64,000 nucleotides of DNA from Georgenia satyanarayanai (GTDB taxonomy: Bacteria; Actinomycetota; Actinomycetes; Actinomycetales; Actinomycetaceae), in NCBI RefSeq assembly GCF_023715365.1, contig NZ_JAMBNZ010000001.1, forward strand, positions 186,001 to 250,000, written 5' to 3'. Positions 17,751 through 25,883 of the stretch are shown here, one piece after another. A program made the translations under genes and the position numbers. Below the pieces are notes generated by a model that was not told where the DNA came from, did not search any database, and was given only the letters and a program-made list of their open reading frames with translations. Position 1 is the first letter of the stretch; each line of letters opens with the position of its first letter.

Positions 17751-18419
17751 TCAGAGGCGTTCGGCGGCCGCCACGCGGGGCTCGAGCTCGGTGACGGCGG
17801 CGCGGGTCTCGGCGTCGTCGCGGGCCTTGAGCTCCTCGAGGTGGCGGCGCGCGTCGAGCGGGCGCTCGGCGTCCAGGGCGGCGAGCACGATCTGCCGCCC
17901 GGCCTCGACGACGTGGTCGCGCGGGGACCACTGGCCCACCCCCAGGCCGAGCCCGTCGCCCGGCAGTTCTGCCTCGCGGAGCGTGCGGACGCCCTCGGCC
18001 AGCGCGAGACCGGTGTGCTCGCGCTCGCAGGCGGCGTTGAGGCGGCGCATCGCCCCCTCGTGGTCGTCGTGGAGGGACAGGCGGGCGAGCTCGATGAGCG
18101 GGTACCAGGCCCGCGGGTTGCCCGCGAGCTCCTCGGCCAGTGCCCAGATGGCGACGTCCGCGCCGATGTGGTGCTCCGCGCGCTCGTGCTCGGCGATGAG
18201 CGGGTCGACCGGCTCCACCGAGTCGGCGCGGCGGCGGACCAGCTCGGCCAGCTCCCGGAACGCCTGGATGTCGTTGGGGTCGTCCACCAGCTTGGCCCGC
18301 AGGGTGGCCTCCTGGGGGAGGTCCTCGCTGCGGGCAGCGGTGGTGGCCTGCCGGGTACCCGGCCGCCGCATCGGGCTGCGCCGGGTGAGCAGCGCCTTCA
18401 GTCGTGCGAGGAGAGCCAT
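17751..18419 (-). CDS. Conserved helical (TPR-like) hypothetical protein
   Basis: A 222-residue soluble protein, rich in Ala, Glu, Arg and Leu. Repeated helix pairs (DPNDIQAFRELAELV, NPRAWYPLIELARL, RPLDARRHLEELKA) resemble tetratricopeptide-like folds. I do not recognise a named family. The start MALLARLKALL is chosen because a TAGGGT hexamer ends exactly 7 bases upstream, the spacing seen for other leaderless genes here; an in-frame start 69 bases upstream lacks such support. It is divergent from the fasR-like gene with only 131 bp between the starts, so their promoters are close together. Confidence 0.7.
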   Translation of the reverse strand: MALLARLKALLTRRSPMRRPGTRQATTAARSEDLPQEATLRAKLVDDPNDIQAFRELAELVRRRADSVEPVDPLIAEHERAEHHIGADVAIWALAEELAGNPRAWYPLIELARLSLHDDHEGAMRRLNAACEREHTGLALAEGVRTLREAELPGDGLGLGVGQWSPRDHVVEAGRQIVLAALDAERPLDARRHLEELKARDDAETRAAVTELEPRVAAAERL

Positions 18420-18426
18420 GCCGTCG

Positions 18427-18432
18427 ACCCTA
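18427..18432 (-). promoter_or_regulatory. -10 element (TAGGGT) of a leaderless transcript
   Basis: On the minus strand TAGGGT ends 7 bases before the ATG at 18419, with no ribosome-binding site between. Same hexamer and spacing as ganR. Confidence 0.5.
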
Positions 18433-18537
18433 CTGTCAGATGGCTCTCCCCTCATGCCGACGGCGTCGCCCACCTCAACATCGGCCACAGATTCTCATCA
18501 GCCGGGCGCTCTTGTCGGCTCCCCACAAGCGCTCCCC

Positions 18538-18543
18538 TATGCT
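18538..18543 (+). promoter_or_regulatory. -10 element (TATGCT) of a leaderless transcript for the fasR-like gene
   Basis: TATGCT ends 7 bases before the ATG at 18551; no ribosome-binding site is present. Confidence 0.5.
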
Positions 18544-18550
18544 CTGGCCC

Positions 18551-19744
18551 ATGGTCCCTGGCAGCACGTCCGCCGACGCGCACGACAGCTCCGACGTCGT
18601 CCGTCGCCTGCGCGGCGGGACCGACTTGCTCACCACGGCCGCGCTCAAGCGCCTGGACGCCGAGATCCCCTGGTACCGCGAGCTCGCCGCCGAGGACCGC
18701 TCGTGGATCGGGCTCGTCGCCCAGTCCGGCATCGCCGCCTTCATCACCTGGTTCGAGAGCTCCTCGGCGGCCACCTACAACGCCGCCGAGATCTTCCGGG
18801 CGGCGCCCCCGGAGCTCACCCGCTCGATCTCCCTGCAGCACACGCTCCAGCTCGTGCGGCTCGTCGTCGAGGTCGTCGAGGACAACGCCGTCCAGCTCGC
18901 CGCCCCGGGGCAGCAGCGCGACCTGCGCGACGCCGTCCTGCGCTACTCCCGCGAGGTCGCCTTCTCCGCCGCGGAGGTCTACGCCCGCGCCGCCGAGGCC
19001 CGCGGCGCGTGGGACGCCCGCCTCGAGGCACTCGTCGTGGACTCCCTCGTCCGCGGGGACACCGACGCCTCGCTGCGCTCGCGCGCCTCGGCGCTCGGGT
19101 GGTCGGGCACCGGCTCGACCGTCGTCCTCGTCGGCACCACCCGCGGCCCGCTCGACGAGCGCAGCACCGCCGAGCTGCGCCGCGCCTGCCGCCGCGCCGC
19201 CTCCGACGCCCTCGTGGGGATCCAGGGCGACCGGCTCGTCGTCGTCCTCGGTGGTGAGGAGCTGCGCGCCGCCGCCGACTCCCTCATGCCGCGCCTGCGC
19301 CCCGGCACCGTCGTCATCGGCCCGCAGGTCGCCGACATCGCCGACGCCGGACGCTCGGCCCGCGCCGCGCTCGCCGGCCTCATCGCCGCGCCGGCCTGGC
19401 CCGACGCCCCCGAGCTCGTCGAGGCGGACGAGCTCCTGCCCGAACGCCTCGTCAACGGCGACCCACTCGCCCGCCGCACCCTCCTCACCGAGATCTACCG
19501 GCCCCTGGCCACGACCGGCGGCCCGCTCCTGGAGACCCTGGGCGAGTACCTCGCCCAGGGCCGCTCCCTCGAGGCGGCCGCCCGGGCGCTGTACGTCCAC
19601 CCCAACACCGTCCGCTACCGCCTGCGCCGCATCTCCCAGGTGGTCGGCTGGGACGCGACCGTCCCGCGCGAGGCCTTCGTCCTCCAGGTGGCGCTCGTCG
19701 TCGGCCGGCTCTCCGCCGGGGCGGGAGACCACTCGGGCGTGTGA
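18551..19744 (+). CDS. fasR: PucR/CdaR-type regulator of fatty-acid synthesis (FasR-like)
   Basis: A 397-residue regulator with an N-terminal helical sensor region, a GGDEF-like middle, and a C-terminal PucR-type HTH (AARALYVHPNTVRYRLRRI, about residues 343-361). It lies directly upstream of fabD-fabH-acpP-fabF in the same direction. In Streptomyces a regulator of this type in this position (FasR) activates the fab operon; in Mycobacterium tuberculosis a PucR-type gene also sits between aceE and fabD. Activation of fabD here is inferred from that synteny. ATG 18551 is chosen over upstream in-frame starts because of the -10 element 7 bases before it. Confidence 0.85.
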   Translation: MVPGSTSADAHDSSDVVRRLRGGTDLLTTAALKRLDAEIPWYRELAAEDRSWIGLVAQSGIAAFITWFESSSAATYNAAEIFRAAPPELTRSISLQHTLQLVRLVVEVVEDNAVQLAAPGQQRDLRDAVLRYSREVAFSAAEVYARAAEARGAWDARLEALVVDSLVRGDTDASLRSRASALGWSGTGSTVVLVGTTRGPLDERSTAELRRACRRAASDALVGIQGDRLVVVLGGEELRAAADSLMPRLRPGTVVIGPQVADIADAGRSARAALAGLIAAPAWPDAPELVEADELLPERLVNGDPLARRTLLTEIYRPLATTGGPLLETLGEYLAQGRSLEAAARALYVHPNTVRYRLRRISQVVGWDATVPREAFVLQVALVVGRLSAGAGDHSGV

Positions 19745-19780
19745 CCGGCGTCGCACCCTGACGACGCCAGAGCCCGACGT

Positions 19781-19797
19781 TTGTGGACACTCCACAA
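19781..19797. promoter_or_regulatory. Inverted repeat upstream of fabD, candidate FasR site
   Basis: TTGTGGA-cac-TCCACAA is a perfect 7-bp inverted repeat. It lies 37 bases after the fasR-like stop and 70 bases before the fabD start, the right place for an activator of the fab promoter. Confidence 0.5.
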
Positions 19798-19866
19798 GGC
19801 CTCGGAAACGAGTTGGTAGGCGTCGTAGGCGTGGACGGACATCGTTTTGTTGGCAGAGTGGAATCC

Positions 19867-20793
19867 GTGCTTGCCATCCTCTGCCCCGGTCAGGGCGCCC
19901 AGGCCCCCGGCATGCTCAGCCCCTGGCTCGAGCTGCCCGCTCTCGACGCGTCCCTCGAGGCTTTCAGCGAGGCCGCACAGGCGGACCTGCGCCAGCTCGG
20001 CACCCAGGCTGACGCCGAGACGATCCGGGACACGCAGTACGCGCAGCCGCTCATCGTCGCCGCGTCCCTGCTCTCGCTGCAGGCCCTGCTCGGTGAGGAC
20101 ACCGGCGCAGTCGGCGTCACCGCCGGCCACTCCGTCGGTGAGCTCGCCGCCGCGGCCGTCGCGGGCACGCTGAGCGCCACGGACGCCCTCACGCTCGTCG
20201 GGGTGCGTGGACGAGCCATGGCCGCGGCCGCCGCCGTCACGCCCACCGGGATGAGCGCCGTCGTCGGTGGGGACCCGGCCGAGGTCGAGGCGACGCTCGC
20301 CGCCCACGGGCTCACCGCCGCGAACGTCAACGGCGGTGGGCAGGTCGTCGCCGCGGGCACACTCGAGCAGCTCACCGCGCTCGCCGACGCGCCGCCCGCC
20401 AAGGCCCGCGTCGTCCCGCTCCAGGTGGCCGGCGCCTTCCACACCGAGCACATGGCCCCCGCCGTCGAGCAGGTCCGCGCGGCCGCCGGGCAGATCACGC
20501 CGGCCGACCCGAGCGCCACCCTCCTGTCCAACGCCGACGGCGCCGCCGTCGGCTCGGGCGCCGACGCCCTCGAGCGGATCGTCGCGCAGGTCGCGCGCCC
20601 GGTCCGCTGGGACCTGTGCTGCCAGACGATGCTCGAGCTCGGCGTCACCGCCGTCATCGAGCTCGCGCCCGCCGGTGTCCTCACCGGCCTGGCCCGACGT
20701 ACGCTGCCCGGCGTGCAGACCCTCGCCCTGAAGTCCCCCGACCAGATCGACGCGGCCCGCGAGCTGGTGCGCGAGCACGGAGGCTCCCGATGA
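19867..20793 (+). CDS. fabD: Malonyl-CoA:ACP transacylase
   Basis: A 308-residue acyltransferase that loads malonate on acyl carrier protein. It starts VLAILCPGQGAQ, has the nucleophile S89 in GHSVGE, the substrate Arg in GVRGRAM, and the His in AFHTEHM. The GTG start at 19867 is placed immediately before the family's first strand; an in-frame ATG at 19783 would add 28 unrelated residues. A CAGAGT hexamer lies 7 bases upstream and no clear ribosome-binding site is present. Its stop overlaps the fabH start (ATGA). Confidence 0.95.
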   Translation: MLAILCPGQGAQAPGMLSPWLELPALDASLEAFSEAAQADLRQLGTQADAETIRDTQYAQPLIVAASLLSLQALLGEDTGAVGVTAGHSVGELAAAAVAGTLSATDALTLVGVRGRAMAAAAAVTPTGMSAVVGGDPAEVEATLAAHGLTAANVNGGGQVVAAGTLEQLTALADAPPAKARVVPLQVAGAFHTEHMAPAVEQVRAAAGQITPADPSATLLSNADGAAVGSGADALERIVAQVARPVRWDLCCQTMLELGVTAVIELAPAGVLTGLARRTLPGVQTLALKSPDQIDAARELVREHGGSR

Positions 20794-21797
20794 CCCGTCC
20801 CACCCTGCGCTCGGCGCAGCCGACCACCTACTCGCGCATCCTCGGGATCGGCGGCGTGCGCGGTGAGAACGTCGTGCCCAACGACGACATCGTCGGACCC
20901 ATCGACAGCTCCGACGAGTGGATCCAGCAGCGCACCGGCATCATCGAGCGCCGCCGGGCCACCGAGGAGCAGACGATCGCGGCGATGACCGAGGAGGCCG
21001 CCCGCCGGGCGCTGGCCGCCGCGGGCGTCGAGGGCTCCCAGCTCGGCGCCGTCATCGTCGCCACCGTCACCCACCTCGAGCAGACGCCCGCGCTGGCGAC
21101 GATCATCGCCGACCGCATCGGCGCCACCCCCGCCGCCGCCTACGACATCTCCGCCGCGTGCGCCGGGTACTGCTACGGCATCGCCCAGGCCGACGCGCTC
21201 GTGCGGGCCGGCACCGCCGAGTACGTGCTCGTCGTCGGCGCGGAGCGGATGTCGGACTTCATCGACCCGACCGACCGGACGATCTCCTTCATCCTCGGCG
21301 ACGGCGCGGGCGCCGCCGTCGTCGGCCCGTCCGACACCCCGGGCATCGGCCCCACCGTGTGGGGCTCCGACGGCGGTCAGGCCGACGCGATCTACCAGAC
21401 CCACTCCTGGCTCACGTTCCGCGACGGGACCGACACCTCGTGGCCGACCCTGCGCCAGAAGGGCCCCACGGTGTTCAAGTGGGCGAGCTTCGAGATGGCG
21501 AAGGTGGCCAAGGAGGCCATCGAGGTCGCGGGGCTGCGCCCGGAGGACATCGAGGTGTTCATCCCCCACCAGGCCAACATGCGCATCATCGACCAGCTCG
21601 CCAAGCAGCTGGGGCTGCCCGAGTCCGTGGTCATCGCGCGTGACATCGCCCAGACGGGCAACACCTCCGCCGCCTCCATCCCCCTCGCGACCGAGCGGCT
21701 GCAGCGGGAGGGTGCGGTGGAGTCCGGCGCCCTGGCCCTGCAGATCGGCTTCGGCGCCGGTCTCGCCTACGCCGCCCAGGTGGTGGCGCTGCCGTGA
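20790..21797 (+). CDS. fabH: Beta-ketoacyl-ACP synthase III
   Basis: A 335-residue condensing enzyme that starts fatty-acid chains from an acyl-CoA and malonyl-ACP. The Cys-His-Asn triad is seen: C124 in SAACAGY, His in PHQANMR, Asn in TGNTSAAS. The ATG overlaps the fabD stop by four bases, so the two are translationally coupled. Actinobacterial FabH often accepts branched primers; no residue seen here settles that. Confidence 0.95.
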   Translation: MTRPTLRSAQPTTYSRILGIGGVRGENVVPNDDIVGPIDSSDEWIQQRTGIIERRRATEEQTIAAMTEEAARRALAAAGVEGSQLGAVIVATVTHLEQTPALATIIADRIGATPAAAYDISAACAGYCYGIAQADALVRAGTAEYVLVVGAERMSDFIDPTDRTISFILGDGAGAAVVGPSDTPGIGPTVWGSDGGQADAIYQTHSWLTFRDGTDTSWPTLRQKGPTVFKWASFEMAKVAKEAIEVAGLRPEDIEVFIPHQANMRIIDQLAKQLGLPESVVIARDIAQTGNTSAASIPLATERLQREGAVESGALALQIGFGAGLAYAAQVVALP

Positions 21798-21879
21798 CGG
21801 GCGCGTCGCCCGGAACGACGAGCACGTCGTAGACCACACTGTTTTTTCGACCAACCCACACCGAATTGGAGCAACACCC

Positions 21880-22131
21880 ATGGCTTACAGCGAGCAGGAG
21901 ATCCTGGCCGGACTGGCGGAGATCGTCAACGAGGAGACCGGCCTGCCGGTCGACGCGGTCCTTCCGGAGAAGTCCTTCACCGACGACCTCGACATCGACT
22001 CCCTGTCGATGATGACGATCGTGACGCTGGCCGAGGAGAAGTTCGAGGTCCGTATCCCCGACGAGGAGGTCGCGGGCCTCGCGACCGTCCAGGACGCCGT
22101 CTCCTTCATCCAGGGCGCCCAGAACGCCTGA
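21880..22131 (+). CDS. acpP: Acyl carrier protein
   Basis: An 83-residue acidic four-helix protein carrying growing acyl chains on phosphopantetheine. The attachment serine is S41 in the DIDSLSM motif. It starts at ATG 21880 after a TTGGAG ribosome-binding site, 82 bases past fabH; the T-rich gap may hold a minor promoter to raise ACP levels. Confidence 0.97.
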   Translation: MAYSEQEILAGLAEIVNEETGLPVDAVLPEKSFTDDLDIDSLSMMTIVTLAEEKFEVRIPDEEVAGLATVQDAVSFIQGAQNA

Positions 22132-22200
22132 CCGAGTCGACCGGGGCGGCGCTGCCGCCCCGGTCGTCCCCCACACCCCCGCCACACCCGAGGAGCTGTC

Positions 22201-23442
22201 ATGGCCACCCCCACCGTCGTCGTCACCGGGCTCGGCGCCACCACGCCGCTGGGCGGCGACGTGCCCTCCACCTGGGCCGGTGCCCTCGCCGGGCGCTCGG
22301 GTGTGCGCACCCTCGAGAACGACTGGTCCGAGCGCTACGAGATCCCGGTGACCTTCGCCGGCCAGCTCGCCGTGCCCGCCGCCGACGTCCTGGCGCGCAA
22401 CGAGACCCGCAAGATGGACCCCAGCGCCCAGTACGCCGTCATCGCCACGCGCGAGGCCTGGGCCGACGCCGGCGCCCCCGAGGTCGAGCCGGAGCGCCTC
22501 GGCGCCGTCGTCTCCTCCGGGATCGGTGGCGTGTGGACGCTGCTCGACGCCTGGGACACGGTCAAGGAGCGCGGCGCACGTCGCGTCATGCCGCTCACCG
22601 TGCCCATGCTCATGCCCAACTCCCCCGCCGGGTACGTCTCCCTCGAGGTCGGCGCCCGCGCCGGGGCCCACGCCCCGGTGTCCGCCTGCGCCTCCGGCGC
22701 GGAGGCGATCGCCATGGGCGTCGAGATGATCCGCTCGGGCCGCGCCGACGTCGTCGTCGCCGGCGGCACCGAGGCCGCGATCCACCCGATGCCGCTCGCC
22801 GCCTTCGCCAAGATGCAGGCGCTGTCCACCCGCAACGACGACCCGGCGGGCGCCTCGCGGCCCTACGACACCACCCGTGACGGCTTCGTCATGGGTGAGG
22901 GCGCCGGGATCGTCGTCCTGGAGAGCGCGGAGCACGCCGCCGCCCGCGGCGCGCGCGTGTACGCCGAGATCTGCGGCGTCGGCATGACGTCCGACGCGTA
23001 CGCCATCGCCCCGCCCGACCCCACCGGCGCCGGGCAGGAGCGCGCCATGCGCCTTGCGCTGGAGGACGCCGGTGTCACCGGCCGCGACGTCGTCCACGTC
23101 AACGCCCACGCGACGTCCACGCCCGTGGGCGACGGCATCGAGGCCGCCGCGATCCGCCGCGGCCTGGGCGCCGAGGCCGACCACGTGACCATCTCCGCGA
23201 CGAAGTCGATGACCGGGCACCTCCTCGGTGGCGCCGGCGCGCTGGAGACCATCTTCACCGTCCTGGCGATCAAGGAGCGCACCGCTCCCCCGACGATCAA
23301 CGTCACCGAGATGGACGCGGACCTCGAGATCGACCTCGTCCGGGGCACACCGCGCGAGCTGCCCGCGGGCGACGTCGTCGGCGTCAACAACGCCTTTGGC
23401 TTCGGCGGCCACAACGTCGCCCTGGCGCTGCGCAACGCCTGA
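22201..23442 (+). CDS. fabF: Beta-ketoacyl-ACP synthase II
   Basis: A 413-residue elongating condensing enzyme. The Cys-His-His triad is C163 (SACASGAEA), H303 (NAHATSTPVGD) and H340 (TGHLLGGAGA). It follows acpP by 69 bases with a GAGGAG ribosome-binding site. It is the last fab gene here; accD, which often follows in actinobacteria, is absent. Confidence 0.96.
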   Translation: MATPTVVVTGLGATTPLGGDVPSTWAGALAGRSGVRTLENDWSERYEIPVTFAGQLAVPAADVLARNETRKMDPSAQYAVIATREAWADAGAPEVEPERLGAVVSSGIGGVWTLLDAWDTVKERGARRVMPLTVPMLMPNSPAGYVSLEVGARAGAHAPVSACASGAEAIAMGVEMIRSGRADVVVAGGTEAAIHPMPLAAFAKMQALSTRNDDPAGASRPYDTTRDGFVMGEGAGIVVLESAEHAAARGARVYAEICGVGMTSDAYAIAPPDPTGAGQERAMRLALEDAGVTGRDVVHVNAHATSTPVGDGIEAAAIRRGLGAEADHVTISATKSMTGHLLGGAGALETIFTVLAIKERTAPPTINVTEMDADLEIDLVRGTPRELPAGDVVGVNNAFGFGGHNVALALRNA

Positions 23443-23480
23443 CGTCTCCCGGGCGCCTCGCGCTTCGCGGGGCGGGCGGG

Positions 23481-23981
23481 TCAGCCGACGCGGTGGAGCC
23501 AGCGCACGGGGGCACCGGCGCCGGCGTAGCGGAAGGGCTCGAGCTCGTCGTCCCAGGCCTGGCCGAGCGCGAGGTTCATCTCGTGGCGCATGCGGGCGGG
23601 GTCGGCGGCGAACTCCAGGGCCGCGCGGATGCGGTCCTCGGGGACGACGACGTTGCCGTGGGCGTCGGTCTGGGCGTGGAAGATCCCCAGCTCGGGGGTG
23701 TGGGACCAGCGGCCGCCGTCGACGCCCGGCGCGGGGTCCTCGGTGATCTCGTAGCGCAGGTGCGTCCAGCCGCGCAGCGCCGAGGCGAGACGTGCCCCGG
23801 TCCCCACTGGTCCGGCCCACGAGTACTCGGCGCGGAAGAGTCCGGGCGCGGCAGGCTGCTCCGTCCACTCCAGGGTGACGCGTCCGTCGAGGACCGTCCC
23901 CGCCGCCCACTCGATGTGGGGGCACAGCGCACGGGGCGCAGAGTGCACGAAAATGACACCGCGGGTGCTGGCACCACTCAT
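23481..23981 (-). CDS. DUF3145 family protein
   Basis: A 166-residue soluble protein, recognised by stretches such as RGVIFVHSAPRALCPHIEWA, LRYEITEDPAPGVDGGRWSHTP and HEMNLALGQAWDDELEPFRYAG. From memory, DUF3145 genes are common beside the fab cluster of actinobacteria, but their function is unknown. The ATG follows AGGAGGG. A strongly structured leader (23992-24042) abuts and partly overlaps that ribosome-binding site. It converges on fabF with 38 bp between stops. Confidence 0.85.
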   Translation of the reverse strand: MSGASTRGVIFVHSAPRALCPHIEWAAGTVLDGRVTLEWTEQPAAPGLFRAEYSWAGPVGTGARLASALRGWTHLRYEITEDPAPGVDGGRWSHTPELGIFHAQTDAHGNVVVPEDRIRAALEFAADPARMRHEMNLALGQAWDDELEPFRYAGAGAPVRWLHRVG

Positions 23982-23991
23982 GTCGACCCTC

Positions 23992-24042
23992 CTGGTTCCG
24001 GTTGAGGTACGTCTTCCCCTACGACCTCAGGGCTGGAACCAG
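23992..24042 (-). promoter_or_regulatory. Structured 5' leader abutting the DUF3145 ribosome-binding site
   Basis: On the minus strand three stacked stems form: outer CTGGTTCC/GGAACCAG (24042-24035 with 23999-23992), middle TGAGGT/ACCTCA (24029-24024 with 24008-24003) and inner CGT/ACG around an 8-base loop. The last bases of the outer stem (AG) are the first bases of AGGAGGG, and the start codon follows 5 bases after it. This would let folding control ribosome access. Confidence 0.5.
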
Positions 24043-24087
24043 CGGCTCTTCACGATCACGGCGTGACGGGCTCATCATGCCACACCG

Positions 24088-24124
24088 GTGCCGGGACGGG
24101 CCCTGCGTGGGACCGTCCCGGCAC
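24088..24124. terminator. 12-bp hairpin terminator after the symporter gene
   Basis: Perfect arms GTGCCGGGACGG (24088-24099) and complement (24113-24124) with a 13-base loop lie just beyond the symporter stop at 24130. No T-run on the minus strand, so it may be factor-assisted. Confidence 0.7.
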
Positions 24125-24129
24125 TCGGC

Positions 24130-25566
24130 TCAGGCGCGTACCGGCTGCGGCTCGGCCACCTCGGGCCGGCCGCTCACCTGCTCCGGCGCCTGGGCGGCGT
24201 ACTCCTCGTCGTCGTCGGAGAAGATGTTCTCCGCGTTGGCGGAGTTGTACCGCTCGAGGTCGAGAATGCCCTCGCGCTTGGCGACGACGGTCGGCACGAG
24301 CGCCTGGCCGGCGACGTTCGTCGCCGTGCGGCCCATGTCGAGGATCGGGTCGATGGCCAGGAGCAGGCCCACACCCTCGAGCGGCAGACCCAGGGTCGAC
24401 AGCGTGAGGGTGAGCATGACGATCGCGCCGGTGAGTCCGGCCGTCGCCGCGGAGCCGACGACGGACACGAACGCGATGAGGAGGTAGTCGGTGACGCCGA
24501 GCTCGAGCCCGAAGAACTGGGCGACGAAGATGGCGGCGAGGGCCGGGTAGATCGAGGCGCAGCCGTCCATCTTCGTCGTCGCGCCGAGCGGCACGGCGAA
24601 GGAGGCGTAGGCCGGCGGGACACCGAGGTTGCGCTCGGTCACCCGCTGCGTGAGCGGGAGGGTGCCGATCGAGGAGCGGGAGACGAAGGCGAGCTGGATG
24701 GCCGGCCAGGCGCCGCGGAAGAAGCGCATGACGCCGAGACCGTTCGTCTTGAGGACGATCGGGTAGACGACGACGAGGACGAGCGCGAGACCGATGTAGA
24801 CGGCGCCGGCGAAGGTGCCGAGCGGCGCGAGGGCGTCCCAGCCGTAGGTGGCGATGGCGCGGCCGATGAGTCCGAGCGTGCCCAGGGGCGCGAGGAGGAT
24901 GATCCACCACAGCAGCTTCTGGATGATCGCGAGGAGGGAGCGGTTGACCGAGAGGAAGGGCTCGGCCTTGTCCCCCACCTTGAGCGCGGCGATGCCGACG
25001 ACGAGGGCCATGACGAGGATCTGCAGGACGTTGAAGCTCAGCGAGCTGCCCACGCCGAGGATGTCGCCAGCCGCGTTCCGCTCGAGCGAGGCCGAGGTCT
25101 CCAGGCCGAGGAAGTTCACCGGCACGAGGCCGCTGAGGAAGTCGAGCCAGCTGCCGGAGCGGCCGGGGTCGCTCGCGGCGTCGGCACCGACCGAGGTGTT
25201 GATGCCCGGCTGCATGACCAGGCCCAGCCCGATGCCGATGACGACCGAGGCCGCCGCGGTGATGGCGAACCACAGCAGCGTCTGACCGGCGAGGCGGGCG
25301 GCGTTCGCGACGCCGCGCAGGTTGGCGATCGAGGCGACGATCGCGGTGAAGACCAGCGGCGGCACCGTGGCGCGCAGCAGGCTGACGAAGGTCGAGCCGA
25401 TGGTGCTGAGCGCGACGGTGAGCCCGTTGGGCTCCTCGCCCGGGCCCTCACCGATCGCGAGCGCCCACCAGCCGAGCAGCACACCCAGGACGAGGGCGGC
25501 GAGGATCTGGACGGTGAAGGACGGCGCCCGCAGACGCCGTCGGGTAGGAGCAGTGGACGTGGACAT
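24130..25566 (-). CDS. DAACS-family amino acid/dicarboxylate:cation symporter, possible cystine importer
   Basis: A 478-residue membrane transporter of the GltP/DctA/TcyP family. Two re-entrant loop motifs are visible: SRSSIGTLPLTQ (the SSSGTLP-type loop) and LGATTKMDGCASIYPAL (the NMDGTA-type loop with Cys in place of Thr). A C-terminal DMGRTATNVAG motif binds ligand and cation in the family. The SRSS and GCA-YPA features also recall TcyP cystine symporters (from memory). A short Cys-Cys leader peptide precedes it by 160 bases, which supports a cystine role. Start MSTSTAPT follows GGAAAGG. Substrate is inference; dicarboxylate or glutamate remain possible. Confidence 0.82.
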   Translation of the reverse strand: MSTSTAPTRRRLRAPSFTVQILAALVLGVLLGWWALAIGEGPGEEPNGLTVALSTIGSTFVSLLRATVPPLVFTAIVASIANLRGVANAARLAGQTLLWFAITAAASVVIGIGLGLVMQPGINTSVGADAASDPGRSGSWLDFLSGLVPVNFLGLETSASLERNAAGDILGVGSSLSFNVLQILVMALVVGIAALKVGDKAEPFLSVNRSLLAIIQKLLWWIILLAPLGTLGLIGRAIATYGWDALAPLGTFAGAVYIGLALVLVVVYPIVLKTNGLGVMRFFRGAWPAIQLAFVSRSSIGTLPLTQRVTERNLGVPPAYASFAVPLGATTKMDGCASIYPALAAIFVAQFFGLELGVTDYLLIAFVSVVGSAATAGLTGAIVMLTLTLSTLGLPLEGVGLLLAIDPILDMGRTATNVAGQALVPTVVAKREGILDLERYNSANAENIFSDDDEEYAAQAPEQVSGRPEVAEPQPVRA

Positions 25567-25650
25567 GACTGCCTTTCCGGGTACGCGAAGGTGACAAGGG
25601 TGGCGGCGCGCGCGAAAGGCGCACACGCCGACGCGGGTACTCGGACGCGT

Positions 25651-25719
25651 GCCGACACGGGTCGGCGGGATGGTTCAGGGTCGGCGTCGTCGCCGGGGGC
25701 GTCCGGGACTCAGGTCCCG
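25651..25719 (-). promoter_or_regulatory. Hairpins between leader peptide and symporter (candidate attenuator)
   Basis: Two 6-bp perfect stems lie after the leader stop codon: CGGGAC/GTCCCG (25704-25719, 4-base loop, 7 bases past the stop) and GCCGAC/GTCGGC (25651-25666, 4-base loop). They are placed where ribosome stalling at the Cys codons could change downstream folding. Confidence 0.4.
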
Positions 25720-25726
25720 CGGGTGC

Positions 25727-25807
25727 TCAGGGTCGACAACACAGCGCGCTGGCCAGACGACCGAGGTCGCGGTCGTAGCGCGCGGTGAGGTTCCAGAGGT
25801 TGAGCAC
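25727..25807 (-). CDS. 26-residue leader peptide ending Cys-Cys-Arg-Pro
   Basis: GTG at 25807 follows a strong GGGGAGGG ribosome-binding site. The peptide reads VLNLWNLTARYDR, then DLGRLASALCCRP, with two tandem Cys codons (TGT TGT) three to four codons before the stop. Short actinobacterial peptides with this LASALCxR-type ending precede sulfur and cysteine genes, and polycysteine short ORFs act as cysteine-responsive attenuators in mycobacteria. Two TGT codons in a row are striking in such GC-rich DNA, where TGC dominates. The gene downstream is the DAACS symporter. Confidence 0.72.
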   Translation of the reverse strand: MLNLWNLTARYDRDLGRLASALCCRP

Positions 25808-25850
25808 GCACCCTCCCCAAGGTGAGGTCCGACGGCCGGACCAGCCGCTC

Positions 25851-25856
25851 ACTTTA
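25851..25856 (-). promoter_or_regulatory. -10 element for the leader-peptide transcript
   Basis: TAAAGT on the minus strand fits the TANNNT -10 and lies 43 bases before the leader GTG. No good -35 is seen. Confidence 0.4.
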
Positions 25857-25883
25857 ACCGACAATCAGCGTCGGCGGAAGGGC

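Noticed and set aside
17610-20012. An 800-codon plus-strand frame across the TPR-like and fasR-like genes
   Set aside because: It overlaps two well-supported genes in other frames and turns into Ser/Pro/Arg-rich shadow sequence.
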